Source: Corticium candelabrum
Taxonomy: Eukaryota; Porifera; Homoscleromorpha; Homosclerophorida; Plakinidae
DNA: 64,000 nucleotides
Assembly: GCF_963422355.1 (NCBI RefSeq)
Contig: NC_085089.1
Coordinates: forward strand, 7,061,552 to 7,125,551
Reading direction: 5' to 3'
The notes under the pieces are model-generated. The model saw nothing but the letters and a program-made list of their open reading frames with translations. It did not search any database and was not told where the DNA came from. Below, piece by piece: positions 1 to 10,194 of the stretch. Position numbers and translations under genes: made by a program. Position 1 is the stretch's first letter, and every line of letters begins with the position of its first letter.

Positions 1-1583
1 CAAGAGATGGTAGCAAGCGTCGATCTAGACAGTGAGATACTACTTAATAAAACTATATTAATACTTTTGGTATAAATTTCATACAAACGGTTGAATATTA
101 AATTCTATTGTTGTGTAAGACTCATGAAGATATACAGTCGATCTAGACTTGAATCCATACCTGAACGTACTCTATTTCGTTGCTATGTTTACTTGTTAGA
201 TCTCCATTGCATGCAGTGACTGATTCTATTACTATACCTGTACTGCTATACGCTCTGTTCCGGATTAGCTTGCAAGATGCATAATACGACACTTTTGTTT
301 GCATCATATTGCAGCTTCCCAATGCCTGCATGCACGCCGCTTTTGTTTTTTTATGAGGTTGCCTTCTAGGAAGTACTTGTGGAGATACACCCGAACATTT
401 AATAGTATTGTGAAATAGTTATAAGTCATTTAATGTGAGTAAAAGTCAATGTTTGGTGCCTCACGTATAGAACTATGAAGCGTCTAGAGAGTGAAGACAT
501 GAGTTAGTGTGCAGATTGGTACGAAACGTTGAGCATTCTAAATGATGACAACTGAAAATGTGTCAGTGCATGATGATGCATGTGACTATAGCCTTCCATG
601 ACATATCATGTGGCCCCTTCAAAGAATCCTGGATCCGCCACTGGACTATAATACTAACTAGACCTCTAAACTTACTTGCTTCTCCAGACCTCATACAGCT
701 TGGCAAAAGTGGCCTTGGGACCATCTCTCTACTGAGAAAGAAAGTTGGTTTCAGCCACTCAATCTCGATCCCCTGCTTTCCACGCCGCTGCATGCATGCG
801 GCATCCTAAAGTGATCGAGAGATAAATGCAAGAGTTCGACAGTGTAGAGTGACTATACAGCATGCCTAATTATAAAGTCTATTACAAGATCACATTTTCA
901 CATTTGTTAATTAATTAACTATTTGAAAGCAACGTCACATAGTCGTCTGCATGAGATTTTGCAAACATTTTATATGTATTCAACTTAGCCTAAAAAGGAG
1001 TACAGATTGTAGTATAAACATTTTAACATAATTTTTTGATGTGCTAGAATACCTCTTTGGACATGCTTTCCGGCAAGTCACGCGACTAATTAAATTATAC
1101 AATTAAAATTTTGTGTAAATTGTTTTTAATTTTAATATTAAATTAGAAGGTGGTTCAAAGCTGTAAAGGACACACCAGTACGTTTCACAGTGACAAGTTG
1201 TAACCGCACGTCATCATCCCTCACTTGATAATGTATATAAAACTCTACATTTAATTAATACTGTTTATATTAACGGAAATGGAGAAAGGATAGCCCGCTA
1301 GACTCTTAAACTCTTTTAGTACAATAGACATACCATGACATAGTACATAAAATACACGTATATAGAATATGGTCACACGACTTCCACCCTTGCAAATTCC
1401 TTCTACTTGTACTGTACTCAAAGTCATAGCTTCAAAACGATACGTTGTTGTACTGTATGACTAAGAATTAACTTAATTAGCACGATATGACTAGCTATTT
1501 CACATAGCTTGTATGCAGGCCTATTATTTATTGAATAAAAAGTAAATGCACGATTCTATTGCATGTATATTCGTGAATTCTAG
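1..1583. other. AT-rich non-coding stretch; possible transposon scrap at 558-793
   Basis: No exon with coding character was recognised here. It is either upstream of the first EF-hand gene or a long intron of it. Minus-strand bases around 563-793 read through the phrase WRIQDSLKG, which resembles a short degenerate repeat often translated by accident in invertebrate genomes. That resemblance is from memory only. Confidence 0.35.
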
Positions 1584-1912
1584 GAGATGGGCAAATCAAC
1601 TTCGATGAGTTCTGTGTCATGATGGCTAGTGGGTTTGAAAATAAAGAACAAATTGATGAGATTACAAAAGCATTCCAAGCATTCGATAGCAACGGGGACG
1701 GCTACATCACTCGCGAAGAGTTGAGAGACGCCATGCAGAGTATAGGAGACATACTGAGTGATGAAGAACTGGAAGCGATGATGAGGAAAGCAGACTTGAA
1801 CAACGATGGAAGAGTTGATTTTGCAGGTAAGATACTGCAATTGTACACAATCGCCAATATGTCTAGATAAATATTAATTGCCACAGAGTTTGTGCAAATG
1901 ATGAAGCAATAG
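1584..1912 (+). CDS. Calmodulin-like EF-hand protein, C-terminal exons (5' part not found)
   Basis: Two exons, 1584-1826 and 1887-1912, encode the last 88 residues of a calmodulin-type calcium sensor. The first exon starts in phase 1 after an AG at 1582-1583, inside an EF loop (GDGQINFDEF). It then carries a complete third EF hand (loop DSNGDGYITREE) and most of a fourth (DLNNDGRVDFAE), which the second exon completes. All calcium-ligand positions of these two loops look canonical. The intron has GTAAGA and CACAG ends, and the stop is TAG at 1910-1912. Exons for EF hands 1-2 were not recognised upstream; they may lie outside the window. Both intron positions and phases match the next gene, so the two are tandem duplicates. 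A regulatory light-chain or troponin-C-like role cannot be excluded. Confidence 0.75.
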
Positions 1913-2693
1913 TGAGATGTGAGCTGAAATCAAGAAGAAGCAATTGTGAAACGTACTCTTTATTTTTACTTCCAGCTCCAGTAATGAAACAAGTATGTAG
2001 TTTACCTGCATGCATGTAGTACGATTTCCCATATATTTACAATATCCCATATATTATAGTGTACCATTATCTGGTCGTTTTAGATATAATTTCTGTGTGA
2101 GTGCTCCGATTACATAATGACACTTAATTGAATATTCCACAGCTACGTATACAATAGAGCTGCACGGTTTTACCATGATACTTGCATCTTCAGTACATGT
2201 AGCCTCGTCCCCAGACTCACTGTACGCGAGCCTGGCACTGTCCGGTTCCCGTATGAGACTTTCAGCCTCCCATGGCTAGGTATACATGCACCTCATAGCT
2301 GCAAGTTGATTCATACTGCAAGCCGTTTGCTTCAAAAATCTTCTAAAATTGTTTTGCTAAATGTTAATTTTAATCAAGTGTGGATTGCCTTTGTTAATTG
2401 TTTATAGATTAATTGATTAACTACGGAAACGTGTGACAGTTGGATGCAATAATTATTTTTTTTAGTTTCTCACGCTATCGATCGACGTTTGCCTAGAGTC
2501 GAAGGAAACCACGCTGATGCATGACACATGAGATACACACGCTTTAGATTGTGTATATTACTATATCAGACGTGTACAAAAGTAGCATCCCGGTAATGGC
2601 TCGATCTTCACACCCTCTTCACCTCTTCATTCAATTTCCGGCAAAAGGAAATAGCTATGTAATTACATTGTTATATACTCCTAGCTTCTCGCG
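1913..2693. other. Intergenic spacer between two EF-hand genes
   Basis: 3' flank of the first EF-hand gene and promoter side of the second. No repeat or gene was recognised. Confidence 0.4.
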
Positions 2694-3981
2694 TTGTCTC
2701 CCATCAAACTACCTACACTGAAAGAACCTCAGTTACCAGAGAACAATCTAGACACAATGGTAAGTATGTGTGACTGTACGTGTAGAGATTTACAAATTTG
2801 TTCAACTTGCATCATCTTTCCCAATGTCTGCACGCCGGTTCCATCTGATACAGACAACGACCATTGTGAAAGAAGAGGAAAAAGCAGGTAAGTCCTAACT
2901 AAAGTAGATTGTCTGTACCCAACACTAAAACCTTAGAATTGCGTGACGTACAGTACACCAGATATACCAGTGATCCAATCCTAGACTCCATGCTCAATTG
3001 TACAGTACAATACACACAGAGAAACAGAAATATGAGTGAACACAAATTCAGTCAATAATTCTAGTCAGCATAACGTTGTCTAGCGTTTAGCATCTAGAAC
3101 AGAATTAGGATTTGAGGGTGTTACCCTAGAGGCATCTAGTACGCACTAGAAGTAAGGATCTCTGCTAGAACACCTTCATGTGTATAGTAGAGAAGAAACG
3201 CCGAGCAACAATGCATATGCATGGTCTTTGCGTGGATCTAATTAGCTTCAGCTAGACTGCAACAGTAGACCCAAACATCCTGCTCTGCGCTAAGTATAGT
3301 CTACCATATTTCCGCAAATACCTCAAACTGAGCCCCATTCCCAAATAACACCCCTAATGATCGACCCAATATTAGCTAAACAAAATAGAATAAATGCCCC
3401 ATGCACGATTAGTGCTCTACTAGGGTAAATGCAAGAATGATACATTCACTGGGTTAAATAATCTTGATTGTCATTCACTGGTTGTAGAAGACTATATCTG
3501 CATGGGTGTTCATTCAGCCATTTCGTTCTTCTTAACCCTTGCTACAGACCAGGCATGTATGTTTCAAGTGACAGGGAATGTAGCCAGGATACAAGACTGT
3601 AAAATTAGATTACAATTTGTTTGATGTATTATATGTATAAATTTGTGAAGCGTGATGGCATGCAAATGAACAAACACCAGAGTCTGTGCTTCTAAAACAA
3701 TTAATGCCCGCGCTCCAATTGTGCTCCATGATCAAATAATGCCCCATATTTATACTTTAGAACAATGAAAATGGTGTCCCGTGCGGCACTATTTGCAGAA
3801 TATGATATGAATATCATGTAAAAACAATAGAGTCGATGTACTGGTACAGTATGCCTACATCAAGCTAAGTAACAAGTTTACACTAGCAAATATCAACCAC
3901 TGATCAGTGGTACAGAGTTGTGGTGATGGTGGTGGTGGTGGTGGTGGTGGTGGTGTTGGTGGTGGTGGTGGTGGTGGTGGT

Positions 3982-4051
<70 letters not shown>

Positions 4052-4782
4052 AATGTTATACATGCCAACACACTAACTGACGGTGACAAAACCCCAAAGA
4101 AAAGACAAACACATTCTTAATTAAATGATACCACATCAACCACTGTGCAAAAGTTTAAGCAAACCTCAAGTAAGACCTAACCACAAAACCTGTGCTGTAT
4201 GCACAATACAACAGTGCTTATTTAAAATGTTACTAGAGTGGAAAAGACTTTTTCAACTGTGTGATGAAGATCAAAGCGGCTTCCTTTCTTGGACTGAGCT
4301 GACTACTCTCTGCCATGCCATCGGAAAGCCAATATCAGATACACAAGCAAAACACATGATTGGTCAAGCAGACTCAAATGGTATCATATGAGCCAATCAA
4401 TATTGATAACATCAACACTCAGAATTGAAACATGTTTGTAGGAGATGGCTTAATTGACTTTCAAGAATTTGTCCGAGTGATGACTTCTAAAATAGAAAGG
4501 GAACAAAGACAGGGAGAAGAAGACATGATAAAGGCTTTTGAAGCATTTGACATGGATGGCAATGGATTTATCTCTGCAGAAGAATTGAAACATGGAATGT
4601 ACAGTGCTGGGTTTAAGCTGACCAACGATGAACTGACATGTATGATTAATCGAGCCGATACAAATGGCGACGGTCAGATAGACTTTAGAGGTAAGCTGCA
4701 ACAGTCACTCTAATTGAAAATGGTATCTCGCAACCGGCTTTCCCTACTTGCAGAGTTTATTCAACTGATGAAAGATGAATAG
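2694..4782 (+). CDS. Calmodulin-like protein with four EF hands
   Basis: Five exons keep phase: 2694-2759, 2854-2887, 4237-4380, 4442-4690 and 4754-4782, giving 173 residues. The first 33 residues are a low-complexity leader, which calmodulin lacks (calmodulin is about 149 aa). Four canonical 12-residue loops follow: DEDQSGFLSWTE, DSNGDGLIDFQE, DMDGNGFISAEE and DTNGDGQIDFRE, with the usual central linker between hands 2 and 3. The product should bind calcium and act as a cytosolic sensor; its partner is unknown. The 34-nt second exon (start after CAG at 2851-2853) is inferred, because it alone joins the leader to EF hand 1 in frame. Exons 3-5 are certain and exons 1-2 are probable. The long intron 3 (2888-4236) holds a possible MITE and a microsatellite. 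Confidence 0.78.
3303..3800. repeat. Possible degenerate MITE in an intron
   Basis: The left end (accatatttccgcaaata, near 3303) and the reverse complement of the right end (near 3790) share a CATATT-GCAAATA core. Both ends are followed inward by repeated AATGCCCC or GCCCC words, a pattern seen in many invertebrate miniature elements. The match is imperfect and no clear target duplication was found. Confidence 0.35.
3917..4050 (+). repeat. Compound microsatellite (TGG)n then (GT)n
   Basis: About 65 bases of TGG repeat with one interruption run directly into about 66 bases of perfect GT repeat. It lies in intron 3 of the EF-hand gene. Confidence 0.97.
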
Positions 4783-5946
4783 AAGATGAAGTTAACTGTA
4801 AAAGACATCAGTCTAACCCTAGGTATACAAATAACAAATTAGACTATAGACTACAAGAATACAAATATGCAGTACGTACAATGCCCGAGCTTGCCTACAT
4901 TTCAAGATGTCTTCAAAAATTAGAGTAACTTATTGGGTGGCTAGAATCAAACACACACTATAGGTACATTTTCATTGACTAATTTAAGTAACCTTACTAC
5001 TGCAATAAAATGTTGACTTAGAGTGGAAAATACAATGCAAACATCCATACGTGATTGTCATGTCTAGACATGTGGTTAATAGCAAAATGTTGAAATTAGT
5101 TGCACTGCCCTGGTCATGAATAATTTCGTAAGTTTACAAATTGACTAAACGTATACAGTATTTGGTAAATAAAAATTATCCAGCACATGTGTCCCTGTCA
5201 GAAAGATTTATCCTAGCCATGTAATACTTCATGGTTCCATCATTGACCATCCACCATTCACAGTGGGATAGTAAACTGCTGTAGCCACATGTTGTTCTTC
5301 ATGTGACTTTTTCATGAGACTTACAATATTCCAAACTGCTTTATGAAACTACTGCATGTTCATTGTCAGACATAATGTTTAAACCCCATGATCAGCCAAT
5401 ATTTTATGAAGGTTACAATTACAGCTTCCACTGTTGTAGCTCTAATCACACTAGCTCCAATTACTCTTCTTAGCTTAGATCTATTCGGGAAAACCATATC
5501 TTCTGCCAATGTCCTCTCTTCTTCCACTTCTCTAATGTGCAAGCATTTCTCCATTTAAAATACATACAACTACCTGCTAACAGATGACATTGGAAGATTA
5601 CTGTGTCTCATTTATGGCTGTTGAACATAAATTTAATTTCAGCAACACACTGGCCATTTTAGCATTCTGCTATGGTAATACATTGTTTCAGCTTTCGAGA
5701 TGACATGTGATAAGAATGTCAATAAATGTAACATATAGAGTTGTAATCAAATCGTAAAACAAGCTAAACTAAACACAACTAACCAAAAAAGGTACTGTAT
5801 CTAAATCATCCAACCAAATATTCAACTCTGTACAGTTTGTCTTTCATTACACATTATCACATAAAATCACCATGCAGCACAAGCTAACGAGTATTAGCCA
5901 CATTAGCATTAAATCAGTGACAACAAAGATTTCATCATCAACATGA
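4783..5946. other. Spacer between convergent EF-hand and MBIP genes
   Basis: 3' flanking sequence of both convergent genes. A 62-codon minus-strand ORF at 5366-5554 has no recognised relatives and sits where the MBIP 3' UTR would be. No other feature was seen. Confidence 0.4.
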
Positions 5947-8697
5947 CTAAGTTGATGCCTGCTGCTTTCTCTTCAACAGTAATGCCTCACGTGCTTTCAA
6001 AATTCTTTCGTCAAGTTCCTCCAAAGAAAGGTCCTATAATTCATTGTACATCAGTTAATTCATAAACAGTGTTCTAGTCTACGCAATTGAAAGTCACCAC
6101 TATGTAAGAGTCACACTATTACACACAAGAAATGTTAATAAACGAGAAAGACTAGTAACAGTGTATTGTACTACCAGAATGTTAAATGCCAAGGAGTTGA
6201 AACATCCTTACTAGCTATAGGCAAGCACCAAGCAGTGGCATATGTTTCCTTGCCTTTATTCCATTAACCACGATTCAGCGACAAACACGGTTGCGAGAAG
6301 ACACCACCAGCTGACTACAAAGCTAACATACTGAACATGTCCAGACTCTGTTTATTAGTATGCACAATCTAACCTACAACACTATTCAGGTGCATACGTG
6401 AAGTATAGCAAACCCTTTCCATTGTATATCTCTGTCCACCAGTGAAATCTCACAATAAACTAATAGATTTTCTCAAAGTCAGCCACATCATTTGTATGTT
6501 CAGGTTTACCAACCTATACCAAATTTATATGTTGCTTTTTTTTAATTAACTGGAAAACTCCATTTACACGCTATATAAGCAAAGAGATTATCACATACAG
6601 TGTAAGATGAAATATTGGCGGAGAATTTATTTTGGCAAATTCACAAATTATTCAGCGACCGCCAATATAAAATCAGCCATTAATTTGGCCTCCAGGATAT
6701 GTTAACATCATCAGGCACATAGATCAGCAAGATGGTAGGTAATCCTTGCTTGCCGACTGTTGTGCTTATGCAGTAGTTGGAGACCATGCAGTAAGTTGGG
6801 AAAATGTAAGCCATGAACACAGCTGTCAATCACAAACACATCAAGATCACTTGTGGTAAGACACAGAGAAGGTAGAAAGCTAGCTTGCATTAAACGAACG
6901 CCCATAGGCAAATTTGGTCTTCTCTAGACATTGTTTGCTTTGTTTCTGTGCTGCTGTATGTCTGGATGTACTCTAAATAATGACTGATAAGAGCTGCTTT
7001 TGTGAATTTATGTTTGCATGTGGACTTCACATGGTTACGCTGTCAGTGGTTTACAATGTTCCGTCTTTCCATGGTTCTCGGACCTTTGCTCTCCATTGTC
7101 TGTGTGAGACAAGACAAGTCGTTATAGAAATCTAGCGTGTGTTAAAGGAACACCTACAAGCAAATTTGGCTTTTAGCTAAAACAGTAAGTAAAGTCAGAC
7201 GTCTCCAACTGGTAGTAAACCTTACTTTAACCCTATTAGGATTCTGACAGCGACTAATGTTCACACTACCTGCAAAGCAGTCGCCTACGGTACACGTACA
7301 AGATAGTACGACTTTTCACGTATTCTGCTTGACACGATATCAAGCGAAATCGTAGGAGTTATGAAATGTGGCAATGCTAATCCATCAAGTAGGCATGGTC
7401 GAACAAATCCGTCAAATGTTGCTTCTACCTCCCCACTTCATCTGATTTGTGCCAGGCAAAACGCGTAAGCGTTGCTTCCACCACGAGAAAAGCAAGAAAG
7501 TTTATAATAAAGTCACGAACACTCAGAGGGTATCCGGATGTTGCACTCACAGTAGCTCAAAGCAGACTGAAGTAGGCACGTGGTTCAAATACAAAGCTTA
7601 GAAGGTGAATAGTAAGACCGCCCAGGTAGCACTGCACTAGCTTACTACCTCCTCTGGGTAAGACATATATCAGTTATCAAACAACGATGTCCAACCGCCA
7701 AAATAAAATCCACCAATATGCTTTGTCCGTCAATTTCTTAGCAAATTAACCGCCAAAATACATTCCCACCAATGTTTCTTATTTCGAGTACATACACAGA
7801 AATACAAACTTTGTGCCCACAGAGAAATGTATGTATTGCTATACCTTGTCGTCATTAACAACTGATGTCTGATCCTGCTGCACTTGCTGGCAATGTGCAC
7901 CATACTGTACAGGATGATGCGACAGAAGCAGCGCATTTTGACTTGACTGTGACAAACTACTCAAGTTTTGAGTAGTAATACGACCAGGCAAATCCTGAAA
8001 CAAATAGAAAAATGAAGCAAAACGCAGTATTGCATGTAGTCTACCCTACTGGTTGAAAATACTCTGGTGACAGTCCTTCCAAGTAGAGAACTTTCTCTTC
8101 TAATCTCTGAATTCTGCTATAAACATCAGACGGCACAGCTTGTCCTACACACATTACTGATTATTACTGTATAAATCAAGCAAATACTCTTCCCACAACA
8201 AACCAGGCTTCAATGCAACATGATGTTCAAGGTTTCTTAATCGCTCTTCAATGCCATTTGGCCATTCACCTCCGGTTGATTCAGCATTGGTTTCTGTCTC
8301 TTTTGTAGAAGTATCTCTTTGGTCAGAATCTACCAGTGAGTACATTATGACTCAATCAGTACAATATAAAAAGGAATTCTGTTGACTTGCCATTTGCCTG
8401 CCGTCTACACACTATTCTTCGAATGCATTGACATTGCGTTCTTGCACAAGTTGGCTCACCTGAATACATGACAAATAAAAATAGCATACATAAAACTAGT
8501 ACCCTCAACTAAAACGCAATCATCATTTCTCATCCATTCCTACCTGCACTTTACAACCAACTTTTAGTGATGTTCATTAGTAGTTTTAATTAAGCCATTA
8601 AGGCAACCAGTTACTAGCATAAGCAATGCTTGAGAAGCTCAGCTAACCACTAACAACTATAGACTGTGAAGGTTTAGGCCTTACCCATCGACACCAT
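5947..8697 (-). CDS. MBIP: MAP3K12-binding inhibitory protein 1 homolog (ATAC complex subunit)
   Basis: MBIP binds and restrains the DLK/MAP3K12 kinase and is a subunit of the ATAC histone acetyltransferase complex. Minus-strand exons: 8685-8697, 8391-8459, 8168-8329, 8050-8144, 7845-7994 and 5947-6033, giving 191 residues. Recognition rests on four blocks in family order: EPTCARTQ near the start, IEERLRNLEHH (residues ~60-70), a leucine-zipper block VYSRIQRLEEKVLYLEGLSP (~88-107), and C-terminal LSLEELDERI. The intron after 8391 starts GC (GCAAGT) rather than GT. The four-residue first exon is a proposal: ATG at 8697, phase 1, GTAAGG donor. Known MBIP has a longer N-terminal region that was not found, so this gene is short or has unseen 5' exons. 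Intron 5 hosts a MITE. The gene is transcribed away from the IP3 kinase gene. Confidence 0.85.
6598..7788. mobile_element. TA-flanked MITE, copy A (expanded), in MBIP intron 5
   Basis: The left end (cagtgtaagatgaaatattg) follows TA at 6596-6597. The right end near 7788 is a decayed inverted copy followed by TA. The outer parts match the element at 38200-38738 (shared blocks at 6600-6860 and 7660-7788). The middle, about 800 bases, is absent from that copy and includes two loosely similar segments near 6870-6930 and 7120-7180. TA target and CAGT ends suggest the Tc1/mariner superfamily; no transposase is encoded. Confidence 0.7.
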
Positions 8698-8863
8698 GTT
8701 TCTAATTAAGTTTATGCTTATGATGTGTTCAGCTATTCAAAATCCTGATAGTGAGGGCAGTGTTTCTTAGCGTCCTTTACAATATGACGTTTTATGAGCT
8801 GCCATCGTTTGTTTTATTTTATCAGCAAACTGCATGCCTACAAATTTGTTATATAAAACACCC

Positions 8864-9420
8864 TAGCCTTGAAGTTCCAGACGGTCTCCCAAAAGAAATG
8901 GGAGACGGTCTGGATCAACTTCTGATCAAACCGAGTTGGGAAGTGATCCGAGTCAGCCAATCAGCAAGCTGCCGCCATTAAAGTGGCGGCCAATGAACGT
9001 CAAGAGTTCTGTAATGGGTTCTGGCAAAAGCGTTCCACAATTAGGCGTGTACAGACGGGTCTAATTAATTGCATAAACGTGCGTCTTTCGTGATGTAAAA
9101 CTGCACTGGACCGTGCCTTTGAAACAACACCCAATGCTCTCGAAATTTATTCAATTCATCCCGAACAGCGGACCGCTGCAGATTTGCCGCCATCGTAGTT
9201 GATTACCACCACCTTGTTTAGACACACCTCTAAAGTATAGTAATCAATCTCCTATTGTCACATCGGGTGGGATAGTGCTGTTATCTAAAGAGGTGTTTTG
9301 ACTGTTAAAACCCTCCCATTTCTCTTACGTAACTACGCCTACTTCCGAACTCGGTTTGATCAGAAGTTCATCCAGGCCTTCCCCCATTTCTTTGGGAGAC
9401 GGTCTGGAACTTCGAGGCTA
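8864..9420. mobile_element. Mutator-type MITE with 9-bp target duplication
   Basis: A 557-bp element with about 82-bp terminal inverted repeats: left 8864-8945, right about 9339-9420 reversed, with roughly nine differences and one indel. Both ends begin TAGCCT on their own strand. Flanks are a perfect direct duplication AAAACACCC at 8855-8863 and 9421-9429. Long inverted repeats plus a 9-bp duplication are the hallmark of Mutator-like elements. The interior has no transposase ORF. The left arm also folds on itself (GTCTCCC ... GGGAGAC). Confidence 0.88.
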
Positions 9421-10194
9421 AAAACACCCATGCCACGTGTTTGTTTAGTGAACACCATCAGTGGCCAATGCTAAATTACGTCGATGGTGCTTCTTAGTCA
9501 CACACATTGACCGTTTTAGCTCTCTGCTCAGCGGACACTACAATTTACAGCAATTAGTCTAATTACGAGCTGCTGAACGAGAACACGAGAGCATGACCTC
9601 GTAGTCACTTCCGAGAACGGAAGTCCAGGCAGCTTCCGTGTCTACACAAATCTTACCAGGAGGTTGTTGAAATGGGAAGTAATGTTTAAAACTACGAACT
9701 TCATTCTCTTGCCTCTTCTGAAGTATGAAAGCAGATATGCGTCTGTCAATCTAGAACAGAGACATGCAAATCGATTTCTTCGCCAACCAAAGTGCGTCAA
9801 CCTCTTTCCGATCGGCAGTAATTTGTACGTTCGCATCCATCGACACAGATAGCATAGAATCACGATTGCGCATGCGCGCGATGTTCTACTTGAATCTCGT
9901 ATCTGCACCACCAGCAGCAGTTGAAGATAATTCGAAAGCGGCGAGTTCTAGGTAGTTGACGAGACGGTGCTCCCTACGATTATTCGCACTCTGGTGAGAA
10001 AGCGGGTCTTGTAAACAGACGGGGAGGTTTACGTTTGTCAACAGGCAACCAGCCGTTCACTCCAAGTCGGTCAGAGGTGTCAGTGTAGGGAGGCCCTATC
10101 GTCAGAAGGAACACAGCCGGGCGAGAACGTCTTCCGAGTCGTATTCACGCCGCTTTGTCGACACTGGAACCTCGCACTGCCGACCGTCCGAGCA
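9421..10194. promoter_or_regulatory. Spacer and 5' flank of the IP3 kinase gene
   Basis: Sequence between the MITE and the kinase start codon. It probably holds the kinase promoter and 5' UTR, and perhaps unseen MBIP 5' exons. GC content rises after about 9950. Minus-strand ORF 9642-9911 showed no MBIP similarity. Confidence 0.4.

Noticed and set aside
1-9. Possible tail of an upstream EF-hand exon (AGA GAT G before GT)
   Set aside because: Phase fits the exon at 1584, but the preceding codon ends CA and cannot encode the loop's first Asp, and GTAGCA is a weak donor.
9642-9911. 89-codon minus ORF as MBIP exon 1
   Set aside because: No similarity to the MBIP N-terminus, and no splice pair joining it in frame was found.
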